A DNA stretch of 64,000 nt from Amaricoccus sp003258405. Its GTDB lineage: Bacteria > Pseudomonadota > Alphaproteobacteria > Rhodobacterales > Rhodobacteraceae. The position numbers and the translations under genes were made by a program. This document shows positions 26,083 through 34,747 of this stretch, piece after piece. Each line of letters opens with the position of its first letter. Position 1 is the stretch's first letter. The notes under the pieces are model-generated. The model worked only from the letters and a program-made list of their open reading frames with translations. It was not told the origin of the DNA and did not search any database. The stretch covers positions 232,286-296,285 of the forward strand of contig NZ_CP171226.1 of NCBI RefSeq assembly GCF_043226085.1. Direction: 5' to 3'.

Positions 26083-27597
26083 TCAGAGCATCGAGCCGGT
26101 GTCGATGAAGCGCTGGTGCCAGGAGAGCGCCTCGGCGGGCAGGCAGGGCGCATGCTGGCCGAAGGATTTTGCCGTGGCCCGAGCGAAATAGTCCTCGAGC
26201 CCCGGTCGGTAGTCGGGATGCGCGCAGTTCTCGATGATCAGCCTGGCGCGCTGTTTCGGCGAGAGGCCGCGGAGGTCGGCCAGCCCCTGCTCGGTGACAA
26301 TGACCTGTACGTCCTGCGAGATGTGATCGACATGGCTCGCCTGCGGCACGATGGCCGAGATCTTGCCCCCCTTCGCGGTTGAAGGCGTCATGAAGATCGA
26401 GACATAGGCATTGCGGGCGAAATCGCCCGAACCGCCGATGCCGTTCTGGATCCGCGAGCCCATGACATGCGTCGAGTTCACCGATCCGTAGATGTCGGCC
26501 TCGATCAGCCCGTTCATCGCGATGCAGCCAAGACGGCGGACAAGCTCGGGATGGTTGGAGATTTCCTGCGGCCTGAGGATCAGCTTGTCGCGGAAGCGCG
26601 CCGCCTCGGCATTGAAGCGCTCGGCCATCTCCGGACTGAGCGAGAAGGCGGTGGCGGAGGCCATTGCGAGCTTGCCCGCGTCGAGCAGGTCGATCATGCC
26701 GTCCTGGATCACCTCGGTGAAGGCGGTCATGCCTTCGAAGGGCGAGTCGAGCAGGCCCGAGAGCACGGCATTGGTGACGTTGCCCACACCGGACTGGAGC
26801 GGCAGGAGCGTGGAAGGCAGACGGCCGACCTTTACCTCATGCCTGAGGAAGTCGAGCAGATGGCCGGCGATCGCCTCGGCCACGGCGTCGGGCTTGGCGA
26901 AGGGCAGGTTGCGGTCTGGCGAGTCGGTCTCGACGATGGCGACGATCTTCCCGGGATCGCAGGTAAAATAGGCTTCGCCGATACGGTCGTCGGGGCGAAC
27001 GAGCGGGATCGGCACCCGGTGCGGCGGCAGCGCGGTGCCGTAATAGATGTCATGCATCCCCTCGAGCGCCGCGCTCTGCCAGGCGTTGACCTCGAGGATC
27101 ACCTGACTGGCCTGATCGAGCCAGGTCTTGTTGTTGCCGATCGAGGAGGACGGGATCAGGCGGCCATCCGGGGTGATGCCGGAGACCTCGATCACCGCAG
27201 TATCGAGGGGGCCGAGGAAACCCTGCCAGGCCATGGGCGCAACCTGGCTCAGGTGCATGTCGAAATAATTCATCTCGCCCTTGTTGATCTTCTCGCGCGC
27301 GATCGGATCGGAATTGTAGGGGAGACGAAATTCGATGCCATCGGCCCTGGCGAGGGCCCCGTCGAGCTCGGGGCCGGTGGAGGCGCCGGTCCAGATGCGC
27401 ACCCGGAACGGGTGGCCCGCGGCATGCTCGGCCTCGATCCGCGCCGCGAGCGCGAGCGGCACGGCCTTGGGATAGCCGGAGCCGGTGAAGCCGCTCATGC
27501 CGATGGTTGTGCCGGAGTTGATGAGCCGTGCGGCGTCTGCGGCGCTCATGACCTTGGCGCGGAGGCCTTCATGGCGGATGCGGGTTGCGGTGGTCAC
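26083..27597 (-). CDS. Succinyl-CoA:acetate CoA-transferase / acetyl-CoA hydrolase family
   Basis: A 504-residue enzyme of CoA-transferase family I (SCACT/Ach1). It exchanges CoA between succinyl-CoA and acetate or hydrolyses acetyl-CoA. The GTG at 27597 is chosen because GGAG lies upstream and the protein then starts VTTATRIRHEGLRAKVMSA, the family beginning. Diagnostic pieces are SGFTGSGYPKAVP, SSSIGNNKTW, EVNAWQS, LQSGVGNVTNAVLSGL (with the oxyanion region before the catalytic Glu in FTEVIQDG) and NGIGGSGDFARNAY. It links acetate handling with the TCA cycle and lies between housekeeping genes and a phasin gene. Confidence 0.93.
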   Translation of the reverse strand: MTTATRIRHEGLRAKVMSAADAARLINSGTTIGMSGFTGSGYPKAVPLALAARIEAEHAAGHPFRVRIWTGASTGPELDGALARADGIEFRLPYNSDPIAREKINKGEMNYFDMHLSQVAPMAWQGFLGPLDTAVIEVSGITPDGRLIPSSSIGNNKTWLDQASQVILEVNAWQSAALEGMHDIYYGTALPPHRVPIPLVRPDDRIGEAYFTCDPGKIVAIVETDSPDRNLPFAKPDAVAEAIAGHLLDFLRHEVKVGRLPSTLLPLQSGVGNVTNAVLSGLLDSPFEGMTAFTEVIQDGMIDLLDAGKLAMASATAFSLSPEMAERFNAEAARFRDKLILRPQEISNHPELVRRLGCIAMNGLIEADIYGSVNSTHVMGSRIQNGIGGSGDFARNAYVSIFMTPSTAKGGKISAIVPQASHVDHISQDVQVIVTEQGLADLRGLSPKQRARLIIENCAHPDYRPGLEDYFARATAKSFGQHAPCLPAEALSWHQRFIDTGSML

Positions 27598-27908
27598 GGA
27601 CGGAAGTCTCCTCGCTTGCCGGGATCCCATCGTCCGAAACGGGCGACAGGATCGGTCGCTTCTTGCGCGACGGGGGCCAATGCCCCGAGTCGCCGTATTT
27701 ACCCAAGCGATACGGAGGGTTTCCAGAAGATTCGGACATATTCGGATGTGTGAAAAAATAAGGCCCGACTGAAGACGTCGACAAACGCATCGCGAGCATA
27801 TCACGGGAGATCACACCGCCGTGGCGGTTGATCTGGCTCAAGGCGGGCGGTTAGCGAAAGGTAAACGCTCCGGGCAGAACAAGACAAACAGAGGAGACGC
27901 CCGCCACC
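27598..27908. promoter_or_regulatory. Divergent promoter region, CoA-transferase/phasin
   Basis: There is no gene in these 311 bp. CCGTAT (27693-27698) and ATACGG (27710-27715) form an inverted repeat with 11-nt spacing. Just beyond are tandem 10-bp near repeats, ATTCGGACAT and ATTCGGATGT (27730-27749), then an AT-rich stretch TGTGAAAAAATAAGG. These look like regulator and promoter sites shared by the divergent genes; no known box was matched. Confidence 0.4.
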
Positions 27909-28331
27909 ATGACAAAGGAATCCCAACTAGATGCCGCGGCCAAGGCATTGACACCGAGCTTCGCAGGCGCGGAGCGCATGATGGAGATGACCCAAGTCGC
28001 GATGGCCCGGGCGATCGAATCGCCGCAACGGCTCATCGAGGCCAATCTCGAGGCCGGAGCCGAGATCTTCGCCTTCATGAGCCGCCGCATGCAGGCCCAG
28101 GCCGATTTCTGGCAGAAGCTCGCGAAATGCCACGCTGCGGAAGACGCAATCTGCGTTCAGCGGGAATTCGCGACCGGCCTCACCAAGGACTACACTGCCG
28201 AGGCGACGCTGATCGCGGAAAAGACCGCAGGACTTGCGCAGGAGAACTTCCGCAAGCTCACCGAGCAGATGGAGGATGTCCGCGCCGAAGCCCTTGCGGC
28301 CACACCGGTGAAAGTCGCTCAGGTCGCCTGA
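27909..28331 (+). CDS. Phasin-family protein
   Basis: A 140-residue, almost entirely helical protein typical of Phasin_2 proteins, which coat polyhydroxyalkanoate granules. Visible are MTQVAMARAIESPQRLIEAN, AEIFAFMSRRMQAQADFW and an Ala/Glu-rich amphipathic C-terminal half, with no signal peptide. The start is preceded by GAGGAGACGCC at some distance. Two strong hairpins follow the gene, consistent with a monocistronic, highly expressed message. Surface-coat function is family knowledge; no PHA synthase gene is in the window. Confidence 0.82.
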   Translation: MTKESQLDAAAKALTPSFAGAERMMEMTQVAMARAIESPQRLIEANLEAGAEIFAFMSRRMQAQADFWQKLAKCHAAEDAICVQREFATGLTKDYTAEATLIAEKTAGLAQENFRKLTEQMEDVRAEALAATPVKVAQVA

Positions 28332-28415
28332 CGAGCGACGATCCGTTCCACGCGGCGGTTGCCTGAACCGCCACGCCGCTGGTGTGCGGCATGCCCGCCG
28401 CCTCCCGGGCGGCCC

Positions 28416-28466
28416 GGGCATCACAGATGCGTGATGCCCTCTCATGCGGCCCGATCCGGGCCGCAT
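28416..28466 (+). terminator. Tandem perfect hairpins after phasin gene
   Basis: GGGCATCAC (28416-28424) pairs perfectly with GTGATGCCC (28431-28439) over a 6-nt loop. ATGCGGCCCG (28444-28453) pairs perfectly with CGGGCCGCAT (28457-28466) over a 3-nt loop. Neither has a long T-run. They lie about 85 and 113 bp past the phasin stop and would end or stabilise its message. Confidence 0.6.
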
Positions 28467-28611
28467 AACCGAGACCGTGTTCCTCGAAGGATCAATCCGC
28501 CCTTGAGCATCAACCGCAGGTCCCCTCTTATGGGGCCGAAGACGGGCACATTCGCCGCGCAGGGTCCGGTGCACTATGTGTCCGCCACGGAAAATGACGA
28601 ATGGGAGGATC

Positions 28612-30681
28612 ATGGTGAACAAGGGTCAACGCGTCTCCTCGCCGGAGGCCACCGTCTCGAAACGCTCAACCACCGGAGAAACGTCCCGGACCTCCGAAGC
28701 CCTCGCGGTGCTGAACGGGCTTGCCGCGAGCCGCATCGCCATCGAGGGTGTGAGCATAGAAATCGACGGCGGACGCTTCCCGGCCAAGGCGGTCGCCGGC
28801 CGGCCCATGGTGATCGAGGCGGACATCTTCTCGGATGGGCACGACGGTATCGATGCCGCCATCCGCGTCCGCCGTGCCGATGGCGGGCCGGTAAGCGAAG
28901 CGCCATTGACACGACTGGTGAATGATCGCTGGACGGGCACAGTTACGCTACCTGAGAATGCCTTCTACGAGATCACCATCGTCGCCTGGCGCGATCTCTT
29001 CGGCACCTGGCAGCACGACGTCGGCAAGAAGCATGGCGCGGGCCAGGACATTTCGCTCGAGCTGATCGAGGCGCGCCACCTGATCGAGGCGGCGGTTGCG
29101 CCCGAGCACGATGCGGCGCCCGAGGACAAGGCCGTGCTCGCGGCCCTGCTGCGGCAGGACGAGGCCGGGCACGGGATCGGCGAGCGGCTGGCCGCCTTCA
29201 CCTCGAAGGCGATCGCGGCGACGATGAAGCGCGCCGCACCGCGCACCAACCTCACGGAATACAAACCCCTCATGGTCTTCGCTGACCGCGAGGCGGCGGC
29301 CTTCAGCGCCTGGTACGAGCTCTTCCCGCGCTCGCAATCGGGCGACACGCGCCGCCACGGCACCTTCGATGACGTGATCGAGAAACTGCCCTACATCCGC
29401 GATCTCGGCTTCGATGTGCTCTATTTCCCGCCGATCCACCCGATCGGCAAGACCAACCGCAAGGGCCGGAACAACACGCTGACACCAGGGCCGGACGATC
29501 CCGGCAGCCCCTATGCCATCGGTGGGCCCGAAGGCGGGCACGACGCAATCCATCCAGAGCTCGGAGATTTCGACAGCTTCAAGAGGCTCGTCGATACCGC
29601 CCGCGACTTCGGTCTTGAGATCGCCCTCGATTTCGCGATCCAGTGCTCGCCCGATCATCCGTGGATCAAGGAGCATCCCGAGTGGTTCGACTGGCGGCCC
29701 GACGGCACGATCAAGTTTGCCGAGAACCCGCCGAAAAAATACGAGGACATCGTCAATGTCCATTTCTACCGCGGCGCGCTGCCGAGCCTCTGGTATGCGC
29801 TGCGCGACATCGTGCTGTTCTGGATCGATCAGGGGGTGAAGATCTTCCGGGTCGACAACCCCCACACCAAGCCCTTCCCGTTCTGGGAGTGGATGATCGG
29901 CGAGGTTCGCGCCCGGCATCCCGACGCGATCTTCCTCGCCGAAGCCTTCACCCGGCCCAAGGTGATGAAGCGGCTCGCAAAGGTGGGCTTCAGCCAGAGC
30001 TATTCGTATTTCACCTGGCGCAACGGCCGGGAGGAGCTTGAGGAGTATCTCACCGAGCTCACGCAGGAGGAGTGCCGCGAATACATGCGGCCGAACTTCT
30101 TCGTGAACACGCCCGATATCAACCCGGTGCCGCTCCAGACCAGCGGCAGGCCTGGGTTCCGCTCGCGGCTGGTGCTCGCCGCGAGCCTCGGGGGAAACTA
30201 CGGGCTCTACAACGGCTTCGAGATCTGCGACGGCACGCCGGTACCGGGCAAGGAGGAATATCTCAACTCGGAGAAATACGAGATCCGCGCCTGGGACATG
30301 AACCGGCCCGGCCATATTAAGGACGATATCCGGCTGATGAACCATCTGCGCCAGCATCATCCGGGGATGCGGGATTTCCTCAATCTCGCCTTCTACCGGA
30401 CAACGAGCGACAAGGTGCTTTCCTACGGCAAGTTCACGCCGGACCGCAGCGACTTCCTGCTCTTCCACGTCAATCTCGATCCCCAAGAAACCCAGTTCTT
30501 CGAATTCGACGTCCCGCTCTGGGAATTCGGCCTGCCGGACGATGCCTCCATCGAGGTGCGCGACGCGGTGCATGGCAACAGCTTCACCTGGCACGGCAAG
30601 CTGCAGCTGCTCGAACTAGAGCCGCATAGCCGCCCCTACACGATCTGGCAGCTCTACGCGCCCGGCAGCCGGCAGGAGTAA
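28612..30681 (+). CDS. glgE: Alpha-1,4-glucan:maltose-1-phosphate maltosyltransferase
   Basis: A 689-residue cytoplasmic GH13_3 enzyme that adds maltosyl units from maltose-1-phosphate to alpha-glucans. The N-terminal beta-sandwich domain is followed by the catalytic barrel with DVLYFPPIHPIGKTNRKG, the nucleophile Asp415 in FRVDNPHTKP and the acid Glu444 in FLAEAFTRPK. The start is chosen at 28612 because GGGAGG lies just upstream; the GTG at 28615 has better spacing and is an alternative, as is an ATG at 28594. TreS-maltokinase is encoded 7 bp downstream and makes its substrate, so the pair forms the GlgE pathway. Confidence 0.94.
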   Translation: MVNKGQRVSSPEATVSKRSTTGETSRTSEALAVLNGLAASRIAIEGVSIEIDGGRFPAKAVAGRPMVIEADIFSDGHDGIDAAIRVRRADGGPVSEAPLTRLVNDRWTGTVTLPENAFYEITIVAWRDLFGTWQHDVGKKHGAGQDISLELIEARHLIEAAVAPEHDAAPEDKAVLAALLRQDEAGHGIGERLAAFTSKAIAATMKRAAPRTNLTEYKPLMVFADREAAAFSAWYELFPRSQSGDTRRHGTFDDVIEKLPYIRDLGFDVLYFPPIHPIGKTNRKGRNNTLTPGPDDPGSPYAIGGPEGGHDAIHPELGDFDSFKRLVDTARDFGLEIALDFAIQCSPDHPWIKEHPEWFDWRPDGTIKFAENPPKKYEDIVNVHFYRGALPSLWYALRDIVLFWIDQGVKIFRVDNPHTKPFPFWEWMIGEVRARHPDAIFLAEAFTRPKVMKRLAKVGFSQSYSYFTWRNGREELEEYLTELTQEECREYMRPNFFVNTPDINPVPLQTSGRPGFRSRLVLAASLGGNYGLYNGFEICDGTPVPGKEEYLNSEKYEIRAWDMNRPGHIKDDIRLMNHLRQHHPGMRDFLNLAFYRTTSDKVLSYGKFTPDRSDFLLFHVNLDPQETQFFEFDVPLWEFGLPDDASIEVRDAVHGNSFTWHGKLQLLELEPHSRPYTIWQLYAPGSRQE

Positions 30682-30688
30682 CCGCAGA

Positions 30689-33600
30689 ATGACATCCGAA
30701 ACCGCAAGCAGCACCGCCGGAATCGACCGCAGCCAGCCCGACTGGTACCGCGATGCCATCATCTACCAGATGCACATCAAGGCGTTCATGGATTCCAACA
30801 ACGATGGGATCGGCGATTTTGCCGGTCTCATGCAGCGCCTCGACTATGTGCAGGAGCTCGGCGTCACCGCGATCTGGCTGCTGCCCTTCTACCCCTCACC
30901 CTTGCGCGACGATGGCTACGACATCGCGGACTACCGTGCGATCAATCCGAGCTACGGCACCATGGAGGATTTCCGCGCCTTCATCGACGAGGCCCACCGG
31001 CGCGGCCTGCGCGTGATCACCGAGCTCGTCATCAATCACACCTCCGACCAGCATCCGTGGTTTCAGGCCGCGCGCAAGGCGCCGCCCGGAAGCCCCGAGC
31101 GCGACATGTATGTCTGGTCGGACACCGACGAGAAATACCCGGAGACGCGGATCATCTTCCTCGACACCGAGAAGTCGAACTGGACCTGGGATCCGGTGGC
31201 GGGCGCCTATTTCTGGCATCGGTTCTATTCCCACCAGCCCGACCTCAACTTCGACAATCCCCGCGTGCTCCAGGAGGTGCTGGAAGTCATGCGCATGTGG
31301 CTCGACATGGGCGTCGACGGTCTCCGGCTCGACGCGATCCCCTATCTCGTCGAGCGCGAGGGCACCAACAACGAGAACCTCCCCGAGACCCACGAGGTGC
31401 TGAAGGCGATCCGCGCCGATCTCGACAAGCACTATCCGGACCGGATGCTGCTCGCTGAAGCGAACCAGTGGCCCGAGGACACGCGGCCCTATTTCGGCGA
31501 TGGCGACGAATGCCACATGGGCTTTCATTTCCCGCTCATGCCGCGGATGTACATGGCGCTGGCACAGGCCGATCGACACCCGATCACCGACATCATCCGC
31601 CAGACGCCCGAGATCCCCGAGGGCTGCCAGTGGGGGATCTTCCTCAGGAACCATGACGAGCTGACGCTCGAGATGGTGACGGAGGACGAGCGCGATTACC
31701 TCTGGAAGACCTATGCCGAGGATGCCCGGGCGCGCATCAATCTCGGCATCCGCCGCCGGCTCGCACCGCTCATGCGCAACGACCGGCGCAAGATCGAGCT
31801 GATGAACTCGATGCTGATGACCATGCCCGGCACGCCCATCGTCTATTACGGTGACGAGATCGGCATGGGCGACAACTACTACCTCGGCGACCGCGACGGC
31901 GTGCGCACACCGATGCAGTGGTCGCCCGACCGCAACGCGGGCTTCAGCCGCGCCACTCCGCAACAACTCTACCTGCCCACGATCCTCGATCCGGTCTATG
32001 GCTACGAGGCCGTGAACGTGGAGGCGCAGGCCTCCGAGCCCTCTTCGCTGCTCAACTGGGTGCGGCGGATGATCATGGTGCGCAAGCAGCACCCCGCACT
32101 CGGGCGCGGACTCATGACCCTGCTCTATCCGCGCAACCGCAAGATTCTCGCCTATCTGCGGGAATTCAATGGCGACACCATACTTTGCGTCGCCAATCTC
32201 GCGGATTCGGCGCAAGCCGTGGAGCTGGATCTCGCGCGCTTCCGCGGCCTCGTGCCGGTGGAGCTCACCGGGCGCTCGGCCTTCCCTCCGGTGGGAGACC
32301 TGCCCTACATGCTGACGCTGCCGGGCTATGGCTTCTACTGGTTCCTGCTCGCAGCAGAGGAGCAGGCGCCTGCCTGGCACGAAACCATGCCCGAAATCAT
32401 GCCCGACTTCATCACGCTCACCTCCCGCGACGGCCGCATCGAAACCGCGATCACCGGGCGCGAGCGCATCCAGCTCGAGCAGGATGCACTGCCGCAGTTC
32501 CTGCCGCTGCAGCGCTGGTTTGCGGACAAGGACGTGGCGATCGAGGCGGTGAAGCTCGTGCCGCTCGGCGAGCTGGTGGCGGGCGCCTTCTCGCTCGTTG
32601 CCATCGACGTGACGCTTTCCGGCGAGGTGCATCGCTACTTCCTGCCGATTTCAGCCCGCTGGGGCGACGACAATCTCCATCCCGGCGCACCGAAGCTCTC
32701 CTACACGCTTGCCAAGATCCGGCGCGGCCCGAATGTCGGCGCGCTGGTGGACGGAGCATATGACGAGCGCCTGGCGGCACAGTTCATCGCCGAGATGCAG
32801 CAGAACCACGAGCACCAGGGGCCGGCGGGCACCGTGCGCTACAATTCGACCGAGGCATTCCGCGCCATCGAGGAGGTGGGTGAGCCGCGGCCGCTCGGGG
32901 TCGAGCAGAGCAACGTGTCGATCTCGTTTGCCGACACGGTGATCCTGAAGATCTACCGCCGCCTGCGGGCTGGCGAGCAGCCGGATGTGGAGATTGCACG
33001 CTTCCTCACCGAAGAGGCGGGCTTCACCAACACGCCGGCCTATTACGGCTCAATCGAGCTTGTCGACAGCGAGCCGACGACGCTTGCCGCGGCCTTCGCC
33101 TTCTATCCCAACCAGGGCGATGCCTGGGCCGCCGTCACCGAGGCGCTGGCGCGCGATCTCGCCAGCAGCGAGATGCGCTCGGCCTCCGTCGACCCGCCCT
33201 TCGAACCCGAGTCCTTTCGTCTGCCGCTCGGAATCGGGGCGCTGCTCGGCCAGCGCACGGCTGAGCTGCACAAGGCGCTCGCGATCCCGACGGAGAACCC
33301 CGCCTTCGCGGTGGAGCCCATCGATCAGGCGCGTCTGGCCCGTTGGGCGGATGAAGTGGCCGCCGATGCGGATGCCGTGCTCGAAAAACTCGCGGCCGCG
33401 CAGAGCAGTCTGACCGAGGATGTTGCGAGCGATGTCGCGCGGCTTCTCGCGGCACGCGGCAAGATCGAGGAACGCATCGCCTCTGTGGCGCGCATGGCTC
33501 CCTCCGGCGGCTGCTCGCGCATCCATGGTGATTATCACCTCGGACAGGTGCTGATCGCACAGGCCGATCTCGCGATCATCGACTTCGAGGGCGAGCCCGG

Positions 33601-33970
33601 CAGGAGCCTCGCGGAACGGCGGGCGAAGTCCTCTCCGCTGCGCGATGTGGCCGGGATGCTACGCTCCTTCGACTATGCCGCCTCCATGGCTCTCGAGAAA
33701 CATCTCTCTTCCTTCGATGCCGACACCGCGGAGGCGGAGGCACAGGTGCGCGCCTGGCGGGACAAGACGACGGAGGACTTCCTCGCCGCCTACCGCACGC
33801 ATGTGGCGGGTGCCGCTTCCATCCCCCAGGATCCGGCGCTCGAGGCCGCGCTGCTCGACCTCTTCCTGCTGCAGAAAGGGCTTTACGAGATCGCCTACGA
33901 GTTCGGAAACCGGCCGGCTTGGCTGCATATCCCGCTCACGGGCGTTCTGGCGCTCGTCGAGGAACAGTAG
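30689..33970 (+). CDS. treS: Trehalose synthase-maltokinase fusion (TreS-Mak/Pep2)
   Basis: A 1093-residue bifunctional protein. Residues 1 to about 560 are a GH13_16 trehalose synthase that interconverts trehalose and maltose, with nucleophile Asp215 in LRLDAIPYL, acid Glu257 in LLAEANQWPED and Asp323 in RNHDEL. Residues from about 600 on are a maltokinase, with catalytic Asp948 in IHGDYHLGQ and metal-binding IIDFEGEPGRSLAERR. The fusion channels trehalose to maltose to maltose-1-phosphate for GlgE. AGGAG overlapping the end of glgE serves as ribosome-binding site. No branching enzyme gene is adjacent. Confidence 0.95.
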   Translation: MTSETASSTAGIDRSQPDWYRDAIIYQMHIKAFMDSNNDGIGDFAGLMQRLDYVQELGVTAIWLLPFYPSPLRDDGYDIADYRAINPSYGTMEDFRAFIDEAHRRGLRVITELVINHTSDQHPWFQAARKAPPGSPERDMYVWSDTDEKYPETRIIFLDTEKSNWTWDPVAGAYFWHRFYSHQPDLNFDNPRVLQEVLEVMRMWLDMGVDGLRLDAIPYLVEREGTNNENLPETHEVLKAIRADLDKHYPDRMLLAEANQWPEDTRPYFGDGDECHMGFHFPLMPRMYMALAQADRHPITDIIRQTPEIPEGCQWGIFLRNHDELTLEMVTEDERDYLWKTYAEDARARINLGIRRRLAPLMRNDRRKIELMNSMLMTMPGTPIVYYGDEIGMGDNYYLGDRDGVRTPMQWSPDRNAGFSRATPQQLYLPTILDPVYGYEAVNVEAQASEPSSLLNWVRRMIMVRKQHPALGRGLMTLLYPRNRKILAYLREFNGDTILCVANLADSAQAVELDLARFRGLVPVELTGRSAFPPVGDLPYMLTLPGYGFYWFLLAAEEQAPAWHETMPEIMPDFITLTSRDGRIETAITGRERIQLEQDALPQFLPLQRWFADKDVAIEAVKLVPLGELVAGAFSLVAIDVTLSGEVHRYFLPISARWGDDNLHPGAPKLSYTLAKIRRGPNVGALVDGAYDERLAAQFIAEMQQNHEHQGPAGTVRYNSTEAFRAIEEVGEPRPLGVEQSNVSISFADTVILKIYRRLRAGEQPDVEIARFLTEEAGFTNTPAYYGSIELVDSEPTTLAAAFAFYPNQGDAWAAVTEALARDLASSEMRSASVDPPFEPESFRLPLGIGALLGQRTAELHKALAIPTENPAFAVEPIDQARLARWADEVAADADAVLEKLAAAQSSLTEDVASDVARLLAARGKIEERIASVARMAPSGGCSRIHGDYHLGQVLIAQADLAIIDFEGEPGRSLAERRAKSSPLRDVAGMLRSFDYAASMALEKHLSSFDADTAEAEAQVRAWRDKTTEDFLAAYRTHVAGAASIPQDPALEAALLDLFLLQKGLYEIAYEFGNRPAWLHIPLTGVLALVEEQ

Positions 33971-33978
33971 GACCACCA

Positions 33979-34004
33979 GCCCCGCTGCATTAGTGCGGCG
34001 GGGC
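33979..34004. terminator. Bidirectional terminator hairpin after treS
   Basis: GCCCCGC (33979-33985) and GCGGGGC (33998-34004) form a 7-bp GC stem around a 12-nt loop. It lies in the 40-bp gap between the convergent treS-mak and PaiB-like genes, where it can serve both. Confidence 0.6.
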
Positions 34005-34010
34005 CGGATT

Positions 34011-34631
34011 TCACTCCGGGATCAGGTTCGCGACGCTCCGGTCCGTTTCGGAACCGCTTTCGGCGAGACCGCGGCTCACGCCGCTGCGGTCCGCGGCATT
34101 GCGGTTCTGGCTCATCTTGCTCTTCGCGACCATCCGGGTGAGCGTCATCCGCAGGCCGACGATGCCGCGGAGCTGGGCGGCAACGAACCGCTCGGGCGCG
34201 TCCGCCACCTCCCACGGCTCGGCGCGCCCGGCCTCGCGCCGCCGTGTGAGGCGCGAGACGACGTCGTGAAGCCGCGCGGGATCATCGAAGAACGCGATCT
34301 CCCCCCAGGCATGGATCGCGACATAGTTCCAGGTGGGCACGACCTTTCCGGTCTCACGCTTGGTTTCGTACCAGCTCGGGGTGACGTAGGCATCCGGTCC
34401 CATGAAGATGGCCATCCCCTCCCGTGCATCGGTCTTTTGCTGCGGATTGGCCCGGGCGAGATGACCGTAGAGCGTTCCATGCGGCCCCTCGCTCTCATCG
34501 AGGAAAAGCGGCAGCGGCGTCGCCATCAGGCCCTCGGTGCCCGCAGTCACAAAGCTCGCGAGCGGGAACGAGGCGAGGGCGGCGCGGATTTCGGCGGGAT
34601 CTTCGAGGCGGAAGGCGGGAGGAACATACAT
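34011..34631 (-). CDS. PaiB-like FMN-binding (negative transcriptional regulator) protein
   Basis: A 206-residue protein of the PaiB family with a split-barrel FMN-binding fold. Clear pieces are MYVPPAFRLEDPAEIRAAL, GPHGTLYGHLARANPQ, YVTPSWYETKRETGKVVPTWNY and the C-terminal GIVGLRMTLTRMVAKSKMSQN. Named after the Bacillus sporulation/protease regulator PaiB, family members are more likely flavin or heme binders than DNA-binding repressors. It is alone in its orientation between treS and the bcs operon, so context gives no hint of its role. Confidence 0.88.
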   Translation of the reverse strand: MYVPPAFRLEDPAEIRAALASFPLASFVTAGTEGLMATPLPLFLDESEGPHGTLYGHLARANPQQKTDAREGMAIFMGPDAYVTPSWYETKRETGKVVPTWNYVAIHAWGEIAFFDDPARLHDVVSRLTRRREAGRAEPWEVADAPERFVAAQLRGIVGLRMTLTRMVAKSKMSQNRNAADRSGVSRGLAESGSETDRSVANLIPE

Positions 34632-34747
34632 GGGCGCGGTCTCCGGGTGTCCGGCCCGGTATCGTGCGAAAACCGCCGCGAGGAAAGCCTTGGCGGTGGC
34701 GGAGCGCGGAGGCGGGGGTCAGCACTCCCCTGCCCCCTTTTCCTAGC

